Part shown: positions 11,200 through 21,889 of the stretch, piece after piece
Layout: each line of letters begins with the position of its first letter
How positions within the stretch are numbered: position 1 is the stretch's first letter
NCBI GenBank assembly: GCA_006176705.1
Contig: QRFJ01005032.1
Coordinates: 142,573-206,572 of the forward strand
Direction of reading: 5' to 3'
From: Cocos nucifera
Lineage: Eukaryota; Streptophyta; Magnoliopsida; Arecales; Arecaceae
DNA length: 64,000 nucleotides
The notes under the pieces: model-generated
Databases searched by the model: none
What the model saw: only the letters and a program-made list of their open reading frames with translations
Told to the model about the DNA's origin: nothing
Position numbers and translations under genes: made by a program

Positions 11200-12000
11200 T
11201 TTGTATGTCCGAAATGCCGTAGGGGATACTCAAACCAAACCTCATTCTTACACAAGGTCGAAGACTCCCAATTTTTAAATAGAGGATAAAACTCATTCTT
11301 AAATGAGGTTGAAAACCCTTGTTCCTAAACAAGGGGGACATCAAGTTGAACCTCATCCTTAAATAAACTTGAAGGCCTCTAGTTCTTAAATAAGAGGTCA
11401 ACCTCATTCTTAAATGAGGTCAAAGGCCTCTAGTTCTTAAACAGGAGGTGAATCTCATTCTTAAATGAGATTAAAGATCCTTGTTCTTAAATAAGGAGGA
11501 TATCAAGTTGAACCTCATTCTTAAATAAGGTTGAAGGCCTTTAGTTCTTAAATAGGGAATAAACCTTATTCTTAAATGAGGTTGAAGATCCTTATTCTTA
11601 AATAAGGGGGACATCAAGCTGAACCTCATTCTTAAATAAGGTTGAAGGCCTCCAGTTCTTAAACAGGAGGTTAACCTCATTCTTAAATGAGGTTGAAGGC
11701 CCTCGATTCTTAAATAGAGGGTGAACTTCATTCTTAAACAAGGTTCGAGATCTTGTTCTTAAATAAGAGGGACATCAAGCTAAACCTCATTCTTAAATGA
11801 GGTTGAAGGCCTTCGAATCTTAAACAGGAGGTGAACCTCGTTCATAAACGAGGTTGAAGACCCTTGTTCTCAAACAAGGGGGATATCAAGCTAAATCTCA
11901 TTCTTAAACAAGGTTGAAGGCCTCCAACTCTTAAATAGAAAGTGAAGCTCATCCTTAAGCAAGTTCAAAAGAATTTTATTTTTAAACAGTGAAGAGAGGT
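11200..12000 (+). repeat. hairpin-forming minisatellite in T1
   Basis: About 800 bases of tandem units of roughly 55 bases, arranged in two- and three-unit groups: the marker (A/T)ATCAAG(T/C)T occurs near 11339, 11501, 11611, 11772 and 11883, spacings about 162, 110, 161 and 111. Each unit is centred on TTCTTAAA and can fold as a hairpin with loop CTTA, for example 11401-11420 (8-bp stem, perfect). ORFs on the minus strand here are repeat artefacts. Confidence 0.85.
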
Positions 12001-12186
12001 TTAAATAAGATCAGCTAAAAATCCAAGGTAATAAAAAAGAATTTGGCAAACATAGATCATGACAAATAAGTTAGAATACAATGAATTGAAAAGAGGGTTA
12101 TTTCATTAGAAGAAACGATTACAAAGGCCGTTAAAGACTAGTTACAAAAAAAAAAGGAAGAGAAGAAAATTTTGCAAGTACAAGAG
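12001..12186. other. spacer, nothing recognised
   Basis: AT-rich sequence between the hairpin array and the antisense coiled-coil region of T1. I see no feature in it. Confidence 0.4.
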
Positions 12187-12960
12187 TTTGATCTTTAAAA
12201 ACCAACCCTGGCCATCATCAAGGAGTTCTTTAAATCCCTTATTTGATCTTCATACTGCCTCCTTGTCTCTAAACTCTCTTTCAATAGATTTTGAACCCTC
12301 ATCGAGCCAGCCTCCAATTCTTTCAATTTTTTTCAAAGCATAGCTAACTTTGCTTCTACATCTTCAATAGCCTTCTCTTGATGCTTTACTTAGATTTGAA
12401 GTTGCAGAAGCTTGGACCTATCTTTGTTATTAGTTTTAGATAGATTCATAAGAGTATTTCTAATCAAATGAGCTTGTTTGAATCTCCCTTGGAGCCAGCT
12501 TGGACTTTGCTTGCAAGTTTCTCTTTAAATTGATCTATCTCTTGGTCAGCTATAAGAAGTTAGCTCATAAGTTCTGAAATTTTTTTTTTTCATGACTCTT
12601 GGACCAATGTACATCTTCCTCTAGGTGTTGGATCTCTTTCTTGGCATTTCTAATTCTACCTTCAAGGAAACTCACTTTTGTGATCAAATGCCAAGCCCTT
12701 TCACTTGCAAATTTTGATACCTGCTGGAGCTCGTCAGACATTTGAGATCTCTTCGATGAATACTCCCTGTAGGCCTATCTGACTACTCAATGCAAACAAT
12801 TAACTTTAGTCATGGCTATCTTATAATGTTTCCTTAATCTCTAGAGCTCTTTCTCAACCTTGGCTAATTTATTGTTAGCCTGGTGAACCTCTTTCCCTAA
12901 AGATTGTATCCAATCCTTAAATGGAACAACCTAAGGCAAAGAAGAGGCCATAGTCCAACT
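12187..12960 (-). pseudogene. T1 antisense coiled-coil ORF, second part
   Basis: Minus-strand sequence that translates in broken frames to Lys/Glu/Leu-rich coiled coil, for example KDWIQSLGKEVHQANNKLAKVEKEL near 12830-12920. Its counterpart in T2 is 53860-54714 (plus), which has the same composition and lies in the same place between the main antisense ORF and the tandem array. Function is unknown. Stops are frequent. I call it part of the element's extra antisense coding region, not a host gene. Confidence 0.5.
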
Positions 12961-13097
12961 TTGAGCTCGGTGGCAGTATCTACAAATACCACTCTGTTAT
13001 GCAAACACACCATGACACACAAGAAAAGGTACGAGGAAAATAAAATTTCATTACTCAAAAATTTAATTATAAAGGTAAGAAAGAGAAAATGGTATAA

Positions 13098-14153
13098 TTA
13101 AGGATTGTCCCTGACCTTGAGCTGGAGGACAGCAAAGGAGCTTGGCTCAGCCTCGGTGGAATGACCTGCATCGACTTTGGAAGCTAGAGGCACTTCTATA
13201 AGTTCTCCAACTTCGACAGAAGGTTCAGCAGTTGGAAGGTTGGCTTTAGTTGGGAGGTTATCCGATTCTTTTTGCAGGAAAGCAAGATTCAAATGGGGAT
13301 GATAGTTCGCCACTCTCTGCCAATAGGTCTCAAAGCTAGCATCGAAAGATTCTCCAATGAACTACACCTTGATTGTAGAAAATTTCTTAGAAGACTTGAA
13401 TTCTTCCACTATCAAGTGCTTGGCCTCCGCCACTTTCTTTTTCTCCTCCTTCCTAACCTTGGTGGTCTCAAACTTGGCAGCCTTCCTCTTCTCCTTCTGC
13501 AAAGCCAAATCCAATTTTACCTCTTTTAGGGCACTTTTTGCCTCATCTAGGATACTTTTTATTTCGACCAACTCTTCCTTTGCATCCACCAAGATCCATT
13601 CTGACCCTTTGAGCTCCTCCTTGTGATGCTCAAACGCGGCTTTGCAGTTGGAGGCCTCAATCTTGGTAGCCTCGGTGTCTTTCTTAGCCTTGACAACATT
13701 AGCCTTATAGTTGGTATCCATCTCGATGATAACAAACAAAAAGTGGCCCACCTATAAATGATGGAATTAGCTTCACCACTATGAAATACTTAAAATTGAC
13801 AAACGATGAAGTATATATCTCAAGAAAGGCAAAGATTGTTCCCTTCTTTTGATCCTAGAAGTTCAACTCATGAATTCTCTCCATTTCAGTGGATAGTAGG
13901 CTATATTCTAGAAGAGTTTGAATAACCCTCCAGTTGTTGAGAGTAGCATTATCCCAATCGATATTATCGCCACTAGATTCCCTAGCACCCTTATGCGATT
14001 GAGGTTTCTTGGCGACAAACTTCTTCTTCTGCTCTCTAACCCTCTTCTTCTTCTCAGCAAGGGGCAATGGTTCGACAATTTTGGCTGGTGATACAAGAGT
14101 CAGTAAAACCACCTCGACCTCTAGGTCGGCAGTTGTGGGAGTGTAGAAAAACA
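13098..14153 (-). pseudogene. T1 antisense extra ORF (aORF)
   Basis: On the strand opposite to pol. Three open pieces make up the region. 14154-13855 is basic, with a KKKRVREQKKKF segment. 13751-13362 is coiled coil with repeated EELVEIKS/ALKEVKL heptads. 13313-13098 follows a frameshift and is acidic and proline-rich. Across the frameshift I see VEEFKSSKKF, then about 20 residues, then HPHLNLAFL. T2 has the matching VEEFKISSK ... FPKLNLSFL (about 53385-53520). This conserved block, shared by two copies, argues for a real protein-coding past. Comparable antisense ORFs are known from Tat-lineage elements (for example Grande); their role is unknown. Confidence 0.65.
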
Positions 14154-14877
14154 TGCAGGGTTTAAAGCATGCATTTGAAATTTTTTTTGAAAATTATAGC
14201 AAAAAACTATAGATTAATCTAATTAATCTATGCATGTAATGATCTAATAATTAAACCCTACACTAGGATCGAGACATGTTACATATTAATAAGAAATATT
14301 GAATGCATGGATAAGTAAATCATATTTACTATTCGTGTTCAAAACATGATACCTAAGTGTGGATAGATGATCTCCACAATCTAAAAACTTGGAAGAGGCT
14401 CCTAGCATCATGATGCAGCCACATGGATCATCTAGCCTCAATGGATGGTCCACATGAAGCTCCTGATCTTGATCAACTCTATTGGAGATCTAGCTCCTCA
14501 CTGGAACCTTCGACGGTCGATCTTGATCGATCCCGATCGACCCCCTTCTCTTGATCACCCAGATGCTCGAAGAGACCAAAAGATATACAATGTAGGATGG
14601 CGAGGTGGTGTGGAAAAGTTGGTGGAGATCCAATGCTCACAGCACTCGATCTCACTTTTCGAACCCTAGGTCAAAATCCTAGGGCATCCCACACCCTGAA
14701 ACCTTAGATTCTCACTCAATGGATTTTTTGACCATCAGAACACTTGCCCAAAAGAATTCACACACCCTCTCTATGATTTTCATGTGAAACACCTTTCACA
14801 AAAAAATTACCTACCAATCTGACTTAGATATAATCTAGGAAAGGAAGGCAAGGTGCATAAGAACTCTCAAAAAATCC
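14154..14877 (-). repeat. M1 3' LTR, piece 1 (U5 end)
   Basis: The terminal part of the M1 LTR starts (plus strand) TGCAGGG. It shares with the E1 LTR the ATGAAAATCATAG segment and neighbouring sequence (about 37720). It is interrupted at 14877 by copy BC and resumes at 18360. The short ORF at 14445-14669 is not credible as a gene. Confidence 0.55.
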
Positions 14878-15815
14878 TATTGCCATCCACAACGTTCCAG
14901 GCATCTTCTAGCTCTGATATCAAATTATAGACCCATGATATCGCTCGAATGCCAATCATCCTTGACATCATAAGCACTGATATCATATTGCGGAAGCTTC
15001 TGATCTTTAGCATGGATCTAAAGGAATCTATGACATTCTCTATGGGCAGCATACCACCGATCCTCCACCTAGATCTATGATGGGGCACCTCCCTCCTTGG
15101 GCTTGAGGAAGACACCCCCCTTCTCTAGGCCTTCTTCAAAAATCCTAGGGCAGCAACTCTAGAGAGAAGAGAAGAAGAGAGTTGAGGAAGAAAAGGTCTA
15201 TATTTCATAGCATTCACAACATTATGAAACCCTAATACAACCTATGTATTTATACATAGCCATTAGGCCCGACCAAAAAATTCTTCGGCTAACCCAATAC
15301 ATGAAAGCACTCACCGAGCCCATGTACATCCATGTCTCCCATGCTCTCATCCTCTGGATCTATATCTGACCCATACATGAATTAGCCCTCTTAAGATCTC
15401 TCAAACCAGACCTTAAGACCCCTAGGATCAACCCAGACCCTAGCCCAAAATAGACCCTCGCGTAACTCTGCCCATGCACTAAGTTGGCTTAGTCTCAGCA
15501 CGGATCCAACCAAGTTCCACTAGATCGACTCAATCTAAAATTGAGCCAGCCCAGTCCTGTGCCGTGCTAGCAGTTTCGAACGCATAGCTCTCTGTTTTGC
15601 CTATGCTCTGAGACTTAGCCAATCCAGTTTTGGACTAAACTGACTAACCTGCAGAAAATCTTCTTTCTGTAGTCTTGATTTTTCGACTTTAGTTTCTTAC
15701 TTCACCTTATGTCTTAGGTCTCCAAAGGACCAACCAAACCCTTTGAATCTCTGGAGCCAACACCCTGACTCCTTCCATGGCCTCCCAAGGCTTAGGAGCA
15801 TCACAAATTCTCACA
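14878..15815 (-). repeat. left LTR of copy BC (3' LTR)
   Basis: This LTR aligns end to end with 17424-18359. The plus-strand left end is TATTGCCATCC and the right end TTCTCACA (TGTGAGAA on the minus strand). It contains two primer-site-like sequences near its left end, GCTCTGATATCA (about 14912) and GCACTGATATCA (about 14976), so old primer sites appear to have become part of the LTR. The stretch GTATTTATACATAG (about 15245) looks like a TATA-type promoter core. Confidence 0.8.
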
Positions 15816-17410
15816 ATCTCCACCTTGGTGCCCCAAGTCTTGGCAAACCCCTTGGCAATGACCTCCTGCATGATTCAGCTGTCACTACGCACTCGATAGC
15901 CCCTATGCAAACATCACCTTCGCCAATCCTCTTCAGCTATTATGCACCTTTGAGATCTTTGTGATGACCACCTCCACCGCTGAAGACCTGTGCTTGCTTC
16001 TTGGCACCACTCTAAAATTGTAGGATCCCTTCTGCTTAGCAACTGCATCATTTTCTCTAAACTTTTCTAGAGAACCTACAATATTTCTATACTAGGACAT
16101 GCTGTACCACCTAACACAATCTCCTCAAAGCTACGCCTGTCCACCTGGACATGTCGCTCTACCTAGAATTGTGCATCACCAGTGCTCTGAACTCATGCCA
16201 AATTTTTTTTCCAATTATGAAGCCACCACTATGGAGCTCCTCCTATATCTGAAGTCCACCTGATGCCACAGAAGCCGACTCTATCATCGAGTCCCTCAAG
16301 GCCAACCACTCAATGCTGCACTGCTGAGCCTATCGCTGCACCTCGAATACCATCGCTATCCCTTTGAATTCTCTGTACTCCATGGCCCTCTTCGAAGCCA
16401 TTTTGGATAGCTCCGTAACCCGTGGGCACCTTTGAAACTCAAGAGCTCATCCAACTCTTCTAAAATGAATGACTAAATCCTAAAAAATTCTACCTTAGTC
16501 CTTCTCTTCTGCCCCTACATCAGCCATCACTTCAGTTGCGCCTGAAGAACCATCCTCCACTTGAACCACAACTCTTTCTAATGCTCCTATAGAAGAAATC
16601 TGATCCATAATACTCCAGACTGCTAGAGACCTCCTGGCGCTCCCTGAGACTCCCTGGCTCTCCCTAAGACTTACACCCAGTCTCCTTGAGATACCACTGA
16701 CACTGTCTGCTAGGATACACTCCTCGACTGCTGCACCACCGAGCCTATCTCAACCCCGTGCCTCTAGGGAAGCGCTCCTACAGCACTCCAAGGCTCCCTG
16801 ATTTGACTTTACGCCACTCTACAGTCGCCCAACCCTAACTTACTGGACCTCCATGGATTATCCATCTCCATCACTCCCAAGGCTTCACAAATCCATGCTT
16901 TGGTCGAACCGCTGAATACATCTCCGACTACCTTCCTACCTTCTAGACATCGAAGGACGTATAGTCTCTTCTTCAGCCTTTCTTCAATTTTTACCCCTTG
17001 GGAAACCTCTCTTCAATAGTCCTACACTACCCATCTTTCTAGAGAATCTTGATGCTCTCTGCTGAGATACCTTCCTCCACTACTGTATCGCTAAGCCTCT
17101 CTCAACCCTGCATCTTCAGGAAAGTGCTACTGCAGCACTCCAGCGCTTCCTATCTATTACATAACCGTCATACACCCTGACCTTTCCACCAAGATCGATC
17201 AGCAAATCATGCACCAAATCCTTCCACCTCGAAAAAATCCCTTTTCATTTATCCTCTCAACCTCCAACTTCAATTTGCTGCTCCCGGTTGGCCAGACCAC
17301 AGCAATAACAAGATAGATTTGAGACATATCGTGGAATTCTTGTATAGATTTTTGATTTTATCTTGTACGACTTCTTCTTTCCTTTCATGCACCATCAGGC
17401 TCTAAAACTT
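15816..17410 (-). other. internal region of copy BC, non-coding
   Basis: 1.6 kb with no ORF that I can assign on either strand; minus-strand frames are full of stops and show no Gag, protease, RT or integrase motif. A roughly 100-base segment around 16700-16800 (CTGCACCACCGAGCCT, CAGCACTCCA) is repeated around 17050-17150, an internal duplication. The right part (16858-17410) is shared with copy A. Confidence 0.6.
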
Positions 17411-17423
17411 GGCTCTGATACCA
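17411..17423 (-). promoter_or_regulatory. primer-binding site of copy BC
   Basis: GGCTCTGATACCA is the reverse complement of TGGTATCAGAGCC, matching initiator tRNA-Met. It lies with no spacer next to the right LTR and sets the orientation as minus. Two further decayed copies lie inside the LTR itself. Confidence 0.85.
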
Positions 17424-18359
17424 TATTACCATCCCCAACATTTTAGGCATCACCTAGCTCGGATACCAAATTGTAGACCCATGATATCGCTCGAATGCCA
17501 ATCATTCTTGACATCACAAGCATCGATATCATGTAGCGGAAGCTCCTAATCTTTAGCATGGATCTGAAGGAACCTATGATGTTCTCTATGGGCAGCACAC
17601 CATCGATCCTCCACCTGGATCTGTGATGGAATGCCTCCCTCCTTGGGCTTGAGGGAGACGCCCCCTTCTCTAGGCCTTCTTCAAGAATCCTAGGGCGGCA
17701 ACTCTAGAGAGAAGAGAAGAAGAGAGTTGAGGGAGAAAAGGTCTGTATTCCACAGCATTCATAGCATTATGAAACCCTAATACAACCTATGTATTTATAC
17801 ATAGCCATTAGGCCCGACCAAAAAACTCTCCGGCTAACCCAATACATGAAAGCACTCACTAAGCCCATGTGCACCCATGTCTCCCGTGCTCTCATCCTCT
17901 GGATCTAGATCCGACCCATACATGAATTAGCCCCCTTAAGACCTCTCAAATCAGGCCTTAAGACCCCTAGGATCAATCCAGACCCTTGCCTAAAATAGAC
18001 CCTCATGTAACTCTACCCGTGCACTGAGCCAGCTCAATCTCAACACTGAGCTGGCTAAGTTCCACTAGGTCGACTCAGTCTGAAACTGAGCCAACCTAGT
18101 CCTATGCCATGCCAGCAATTTTGAATGCATAGCTCTCTCTTTTGCCCGTGCTCTGAGACTTAGCCGACCCAATTTTGGACTGAGCTGGCTAATCTGTAGA
18201 AAATCTTCTTTCTGCAGTCTTGATTCTTCAGCTATGGTTTCTTGCTTCATCTTGTATCCTAGGTCTCCAAAGCACCAACCAAACCCCGAAATCTCTGAAG
18301 TCAACATCCTGACTCCTTCCGTAGTCTCCCAAGGCTTGGGAGCACTACAAATCCTCACA
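17424..18359 (-). repeat. right LTR of copy BC (5' LTR)
   Basis: Counterpart of 14878-15815, differing by scattered substitutions and a few indels. It contains the primer-like GCTCGGATACCA (about 17456) and ATCGATATCATG (about 17520), in the same places as in the left LTR. The ORF 18065-18391 crosses the LTR end and is not a gene. Confidence 0.8.
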
Positions 18360-19484
18360 AATACTTGCGCCAAAAATGCTCTCACACCCACTCTCCTTGG
18401 ATTTTTTTCATGAAACTAATTTTCACGATAGACGAACTTTCTTATCTATGCATATTCCACTCAGATCTCATCTAAAGTGGGTGACCAAAAAGTGAAAAAA
18501 ATAAAAATGGCATGAGAGGATAAAATGCTGCAAGAAAATCTCTCTCTGACTTTTCTCACACCTAGAAACAAGTGCCCCACATATTGGTTTTTTTCCAGAA
18601 GGACTCCTCACTCCTCATGCATGCCCATAAAAAATTGCCTGAAATGGGTGATAATAAGATGGGAAATGCATGTGAGGATGGATAAGGATGGAATTTAGAG
18701 TGGTTCCAACCATTCGTTTGAATTCAAAATTCAAGCAAAAATCCTATCCATTCTCCAATGCCAAGATCCAGTCATAGGGTGCTCAAAATCCTTCTTAGGC
18801 ATAGGAAAATCAAAAAAACTCCATAGAAAATTGGGCGATGGTCAATGGTCAACAATAGTGGATGCCAAGGAAGATGTCCAGTCAAACTGGTGTCTTAATT
18901 TTATCCAATTAGGTTTCAACCCAAACATATTTGTCCAAACCCAATTAGACTAGAATAAACCTAACCAATCTAGGCTTAATCCATCTCAGTTAAATCTTAA
19001 TCAAATTAGAAATTAATTAAGTCCAAGACTTGATCAAATTAGGGTTCAATCTTTCTTAGTGATTTGGTCATCTCATAACCTAATTGGGTCAAACCCAATC
19101 AAATCCAATTTAATTAGATTTAATCCAAATCTTATTACTTAATTAAATTAATCTAATCAATAATCTAATTACTAATAATGCCAGTTCCAATCTGATGGGA
19201 CTCGAGAAGGTAGAGTCCTAGTCTAATGGGACTTTCGATCATAGAGTCCTAGTCTATTGAGACTCTTGATCAGCCATCAAATCAGGTAGAAACTTTTATT
19301 ATGTGTGATCCTATAGTTCAAATACTAAGTTGGTAGCATATAAATAAATTTTCTATACCAATCAATATGACCATCTATTAATAGTACTCGATGTCTGGAT
19401 AGGTCGAATAGTCATAAAGCAATATCCATGAACCTATGGCATATGGTTATTGTATAATTCATCCCCATGACCTCAATGCTCAAA
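18360..19484 (-). repeat. M1 3' LTR, piece 2
   Basis: This is the middle of the M1 LTR. On the minus strand it reads GGGGATGAATTATA... and GGTATAGAAAATTTATTTATATGCTA, matching the E1 LTR at 36448-36580 (GGGGATGAATTATA, GGTATAAAAATCTATTTC). The AT-rich stretch with repeated ATTAG/TTAAT (18930-19180) corresponds to 36770-37200 in E1. Its last 138 bases (19347-19484) recur at 33321-33458. It is cut here by the organelle-like block. Confidence 0.7.
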
Positions 19485-21813
19485 TGCGCCTTATCCAGCT
19501 GAAGAAAGCCCTTACCCAAGTTCACTCATAGGGGGTCTTAACTAACGATTTGCCATCAAGAGTGAATTCATGAATGGTAGGCCCAACTCTTTATACTTAG
19601 CTGGAAGCAGGGCATTACTCTTAGCCGGGAGTGCACCGTTGAGGGCCAGCAGTCGACTTCCTATTCTGCCATGGGTTCAGGGCAGCAATGCAAGTCCCCT
19701 TCCTTTCGATTCTTTGGTAGGGTCTAGGAACATGGTATGCCACCCTGCCCTACTGCTTTGTTGGCATTGGCATGATGAGGTGTTGTGAAATGGTTCGATG
19801 GACTATTGGAAGATGCACAATTGCAGAGGGCATCGGGCATCTCAGGCTAACCTACTTACTTCAAGGCATCGAAAATGGCATAATATACTAAGGAGAAGTG
19901 GTACACGTGACCAACCCTTGGCTAACAACATGAGGTGAAGAGATCACCTAAAAACCTCCTAAAGGTCAGTAAGTACTACTCCTTAGATCAATCAATATAG
20001 TAGTAGAAGAATAGTAGTCTGATTGTTTAGCATAAGCCCGTATTTCATCATCAAAAGAAACTTTTCTCCCTTCTTCCTATCCTTGCCTTAGAAAAAGCAT
20101 TCTTTTCAATTCTTACTGATCAAATAAGATGAGAGAAACTGAGTTAATGTTTAGTCTCTAACTTTTCCTTTCTTCCCGCCTAAGCCCATCCCTAATAGCT
20201 ACTTCGACAGACTCAATCATGGCATACTACTTGAAGCATTGCACCAACACCTAGGCAGGCGGAATAGATCTTTCATTGGGCTAATTGATTCCTTCTTGAC
20301 ATGTGAAGTAAGGGATGTTGGCTGCACTGTGAAAGAGTTGAATCAAAACCCTAGACATAACACAAAGCACAGCTCTTCCAAGCCAACTATTGGCATGCCT
20401 CTTTGAATTCCTCTTTCACCTGTGCTTGCGAACATCTATCTGCACAAGCTCGATTAGGAGATGATGTCCCTGCTTGCAATGGAGTCTCAGCTAACATACC
20501 TTAGATAGGGTGATGACTTTCTTGTTGGGATCAAAGTAGGCGAGGGAAAGGATAGCTGCTTGGCTTGCTTTAAAACCTTGTTTTTTGTGCTCTAGCCGAC
20601 CTTAAGCTTGAACAAACGTAGAGTGGAGTGAACTACTGTGTGGAAAAGGAAGCATGTTATCCCTCAGCATTCTGCTTTCGATCCGGGATGATGGCACCAT
20701 AGTCCAAATTGATCCTCTACATCATATTCAAAGCAAGTTGAATGCATAGGTCATTAATCATATAAAATGAAAGAAGAAAGGAAAGCTACCGCTCGAAGAA
20801 GATGGTTCCATCTTCTAGTTGCTATTGCCCCACATCTAGTCCTATCTATCTCAGTACTCTAGTTGTGTGAACCAGAAAGATCTAGTTGACTTCTTTAAGG
20901 GCTACCTCTCCCTGTTGCCTTAAGCCTGGAGATCGGGGGTGCTTAGGACCAGAGGTGCTTGTGGACCGAAGGTCGCGGCAGCTTGCTTGCTAAGGTACGA
21001 ACTAGTGCTCGTAAATCCCCTTTGATGTTGTCGAAGAGCCCATTGAACGAATAGGTATATAGCAATACACTGTTCCTTTGTCAGCTGATTGAAGAGGCGT
21101 AGCTTTATCTTATTTAAAAGACCAACCATGCAGCGAGGGACTTCTAAATCCCTCCACCATGAGCACAACCCGAGCCTTTCAATAATACTAAAAATTTTAG
21201 AGAAATAAGGGTTTAAATAATGAAACCAATTCTTTAAGTTAGGTTAAGAAGTGAACGTGTAGACTATGTTCTATCCATGGCTCCTTTAGTCAATTACGAG
21301 TGAAATAGGTTTTCATAAAAAAGGTTTTTCATGACTCACCCTATTCTGTAATCTTTCGAAAATAGAGGGGGAGGCATCCACGATGGCCAACCATGGATAG
21401 ACTGATATCCAGTGTCTAGACACTAGGGAACGATCCCGAAGTCTTCATTGGTAAACAATTTCTTGCCACCAATGATGCTTCTAGACACAAACCCAAATAA
21501 CTCCAATCAAAGTTGCTCAGGCTATGCGGTGGTAGCAATACCACCCACCCTAGGAGGGGTTTTAGACCTCCTCTAGTGCCTCCTCCCATGTACGGACTCA
21601 CTTTGATGTGACTTCATGTGAGCCAAATCTATTTTCAGATGTTTGAGAAGGCGACGCCTTTTCCAAGTGGTTTATCTTAGCGTGCTAGCCACTGCTTCAT
21701 TTCGTATAGCAATAATGCTTTCTCTTTCTTAGTTCTCCACCCCACGGAGAACTCTGGTTGCACGTTGGTTGGCTTTCTCTTATAGTCTATTTTCTCTTAC
21801 TTGACTCAGCTTG
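19485..21813. other. organelle-like spacer, no gene
   Basis: No coding sequence that I can support. Short ORFs at 19570-19788 (+), 20920-21168 (-) and 21416-21601 (-) have no recognisable domain. The first tens of bases may still belong to the M1 LTR. Confidence 0.4.
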
Positions 21814-21853
21814 ACCTACTTGACTCAGTGGTTAGAGTATTGCTTTCATACGA

Positions 21854-21886
<33 letters not shown>
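21814..21886 (+). tRNA. trnM: tRNA-Met (CAU), plastid-type, likely pseudogene
   Basis: A 73-base cloverleaf is visible. The acceptor stem ACCTACT pairs fully with AGTAGGT, followed by discriminator A. The D stem is ACTC/GAGT, the anticodon loop TTCATAC holds CAT, and the T arm is ATTGG-TTCAAAT-CCAAT. The sequence is that of plastid elongator trnM-CAU, which is also found as a transferred copy in plant mitochondria. In the anticodon stem TTGCT faces GACGA, leaving a C-A mismatch where a G would pair. No CCA is encoded. In a nuclear insertion it is unlikely to be used. Confidence 0.85.

Positions 21887-21889
<3 letters not shown>

Larger units (their letters stand above)
10346..14153 (+). mobile_element. 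Tat-lineage Ty3/gypsy remnant T1
   Basis: The plus-strand remnant holds the end of pol (integrase), then a tandem-repeat array, then an ORF region on the opposite strand that encodes coiled-coil protein. This order is known for plant Tat-lineage elements, some of which carry an extra antisense ORF between pol and the 3' LTR. T2 (52198-58018) has the same order in inverse orientation. The upstream pol, gag and 5' LTR are missing. The right end meets the LTR end of M1 at about 14153. Confidence 0.75.
14878..18359 (-). mobile_element. non-autonomous LTR element, copy BC (complete)
   Basis: 3.48-kb element: left LTR 14878-15815 (938 bp), internal 15816-17423 (1.6 kb), right LTR 17424-18359 (936 bp). 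On the minus strand the primer site (17411-17423) directly abuts the right LTR and a polypurine tract (AAGGTGGAGATTG, about 15812-15824) abuts the left LTR, so the element reads leftwards. Flanks AATCC (14873-14877) and AATAC (18360-18364) may be a 5-bp target duplication with one change. The internal region encodes nothing I recognise, so it depends on another element for enzymes. It sits inside the M1 LTR. Confidence 0.8.

Noticed and set aside
11200..12000. CRISPR-like array of short palindromic repeats
   Set aside because: Repeats are contiguous and diverged with no unique spacers of constant length, and they sit in a plant Tat retrotransposon between integrase and the antisense ORF. A minisatellite fits.
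13272..13626. Plus-strand ORFs of 85-89 codons
   Set aside because: They are shadows of the minus-strand T1 antisense coiled-coil ORF.
18065..18391. 108-codon minus-strand ORF
   Set aside because: It crosses the right end of the BC right LTR into the M1 LTR and has no domain.
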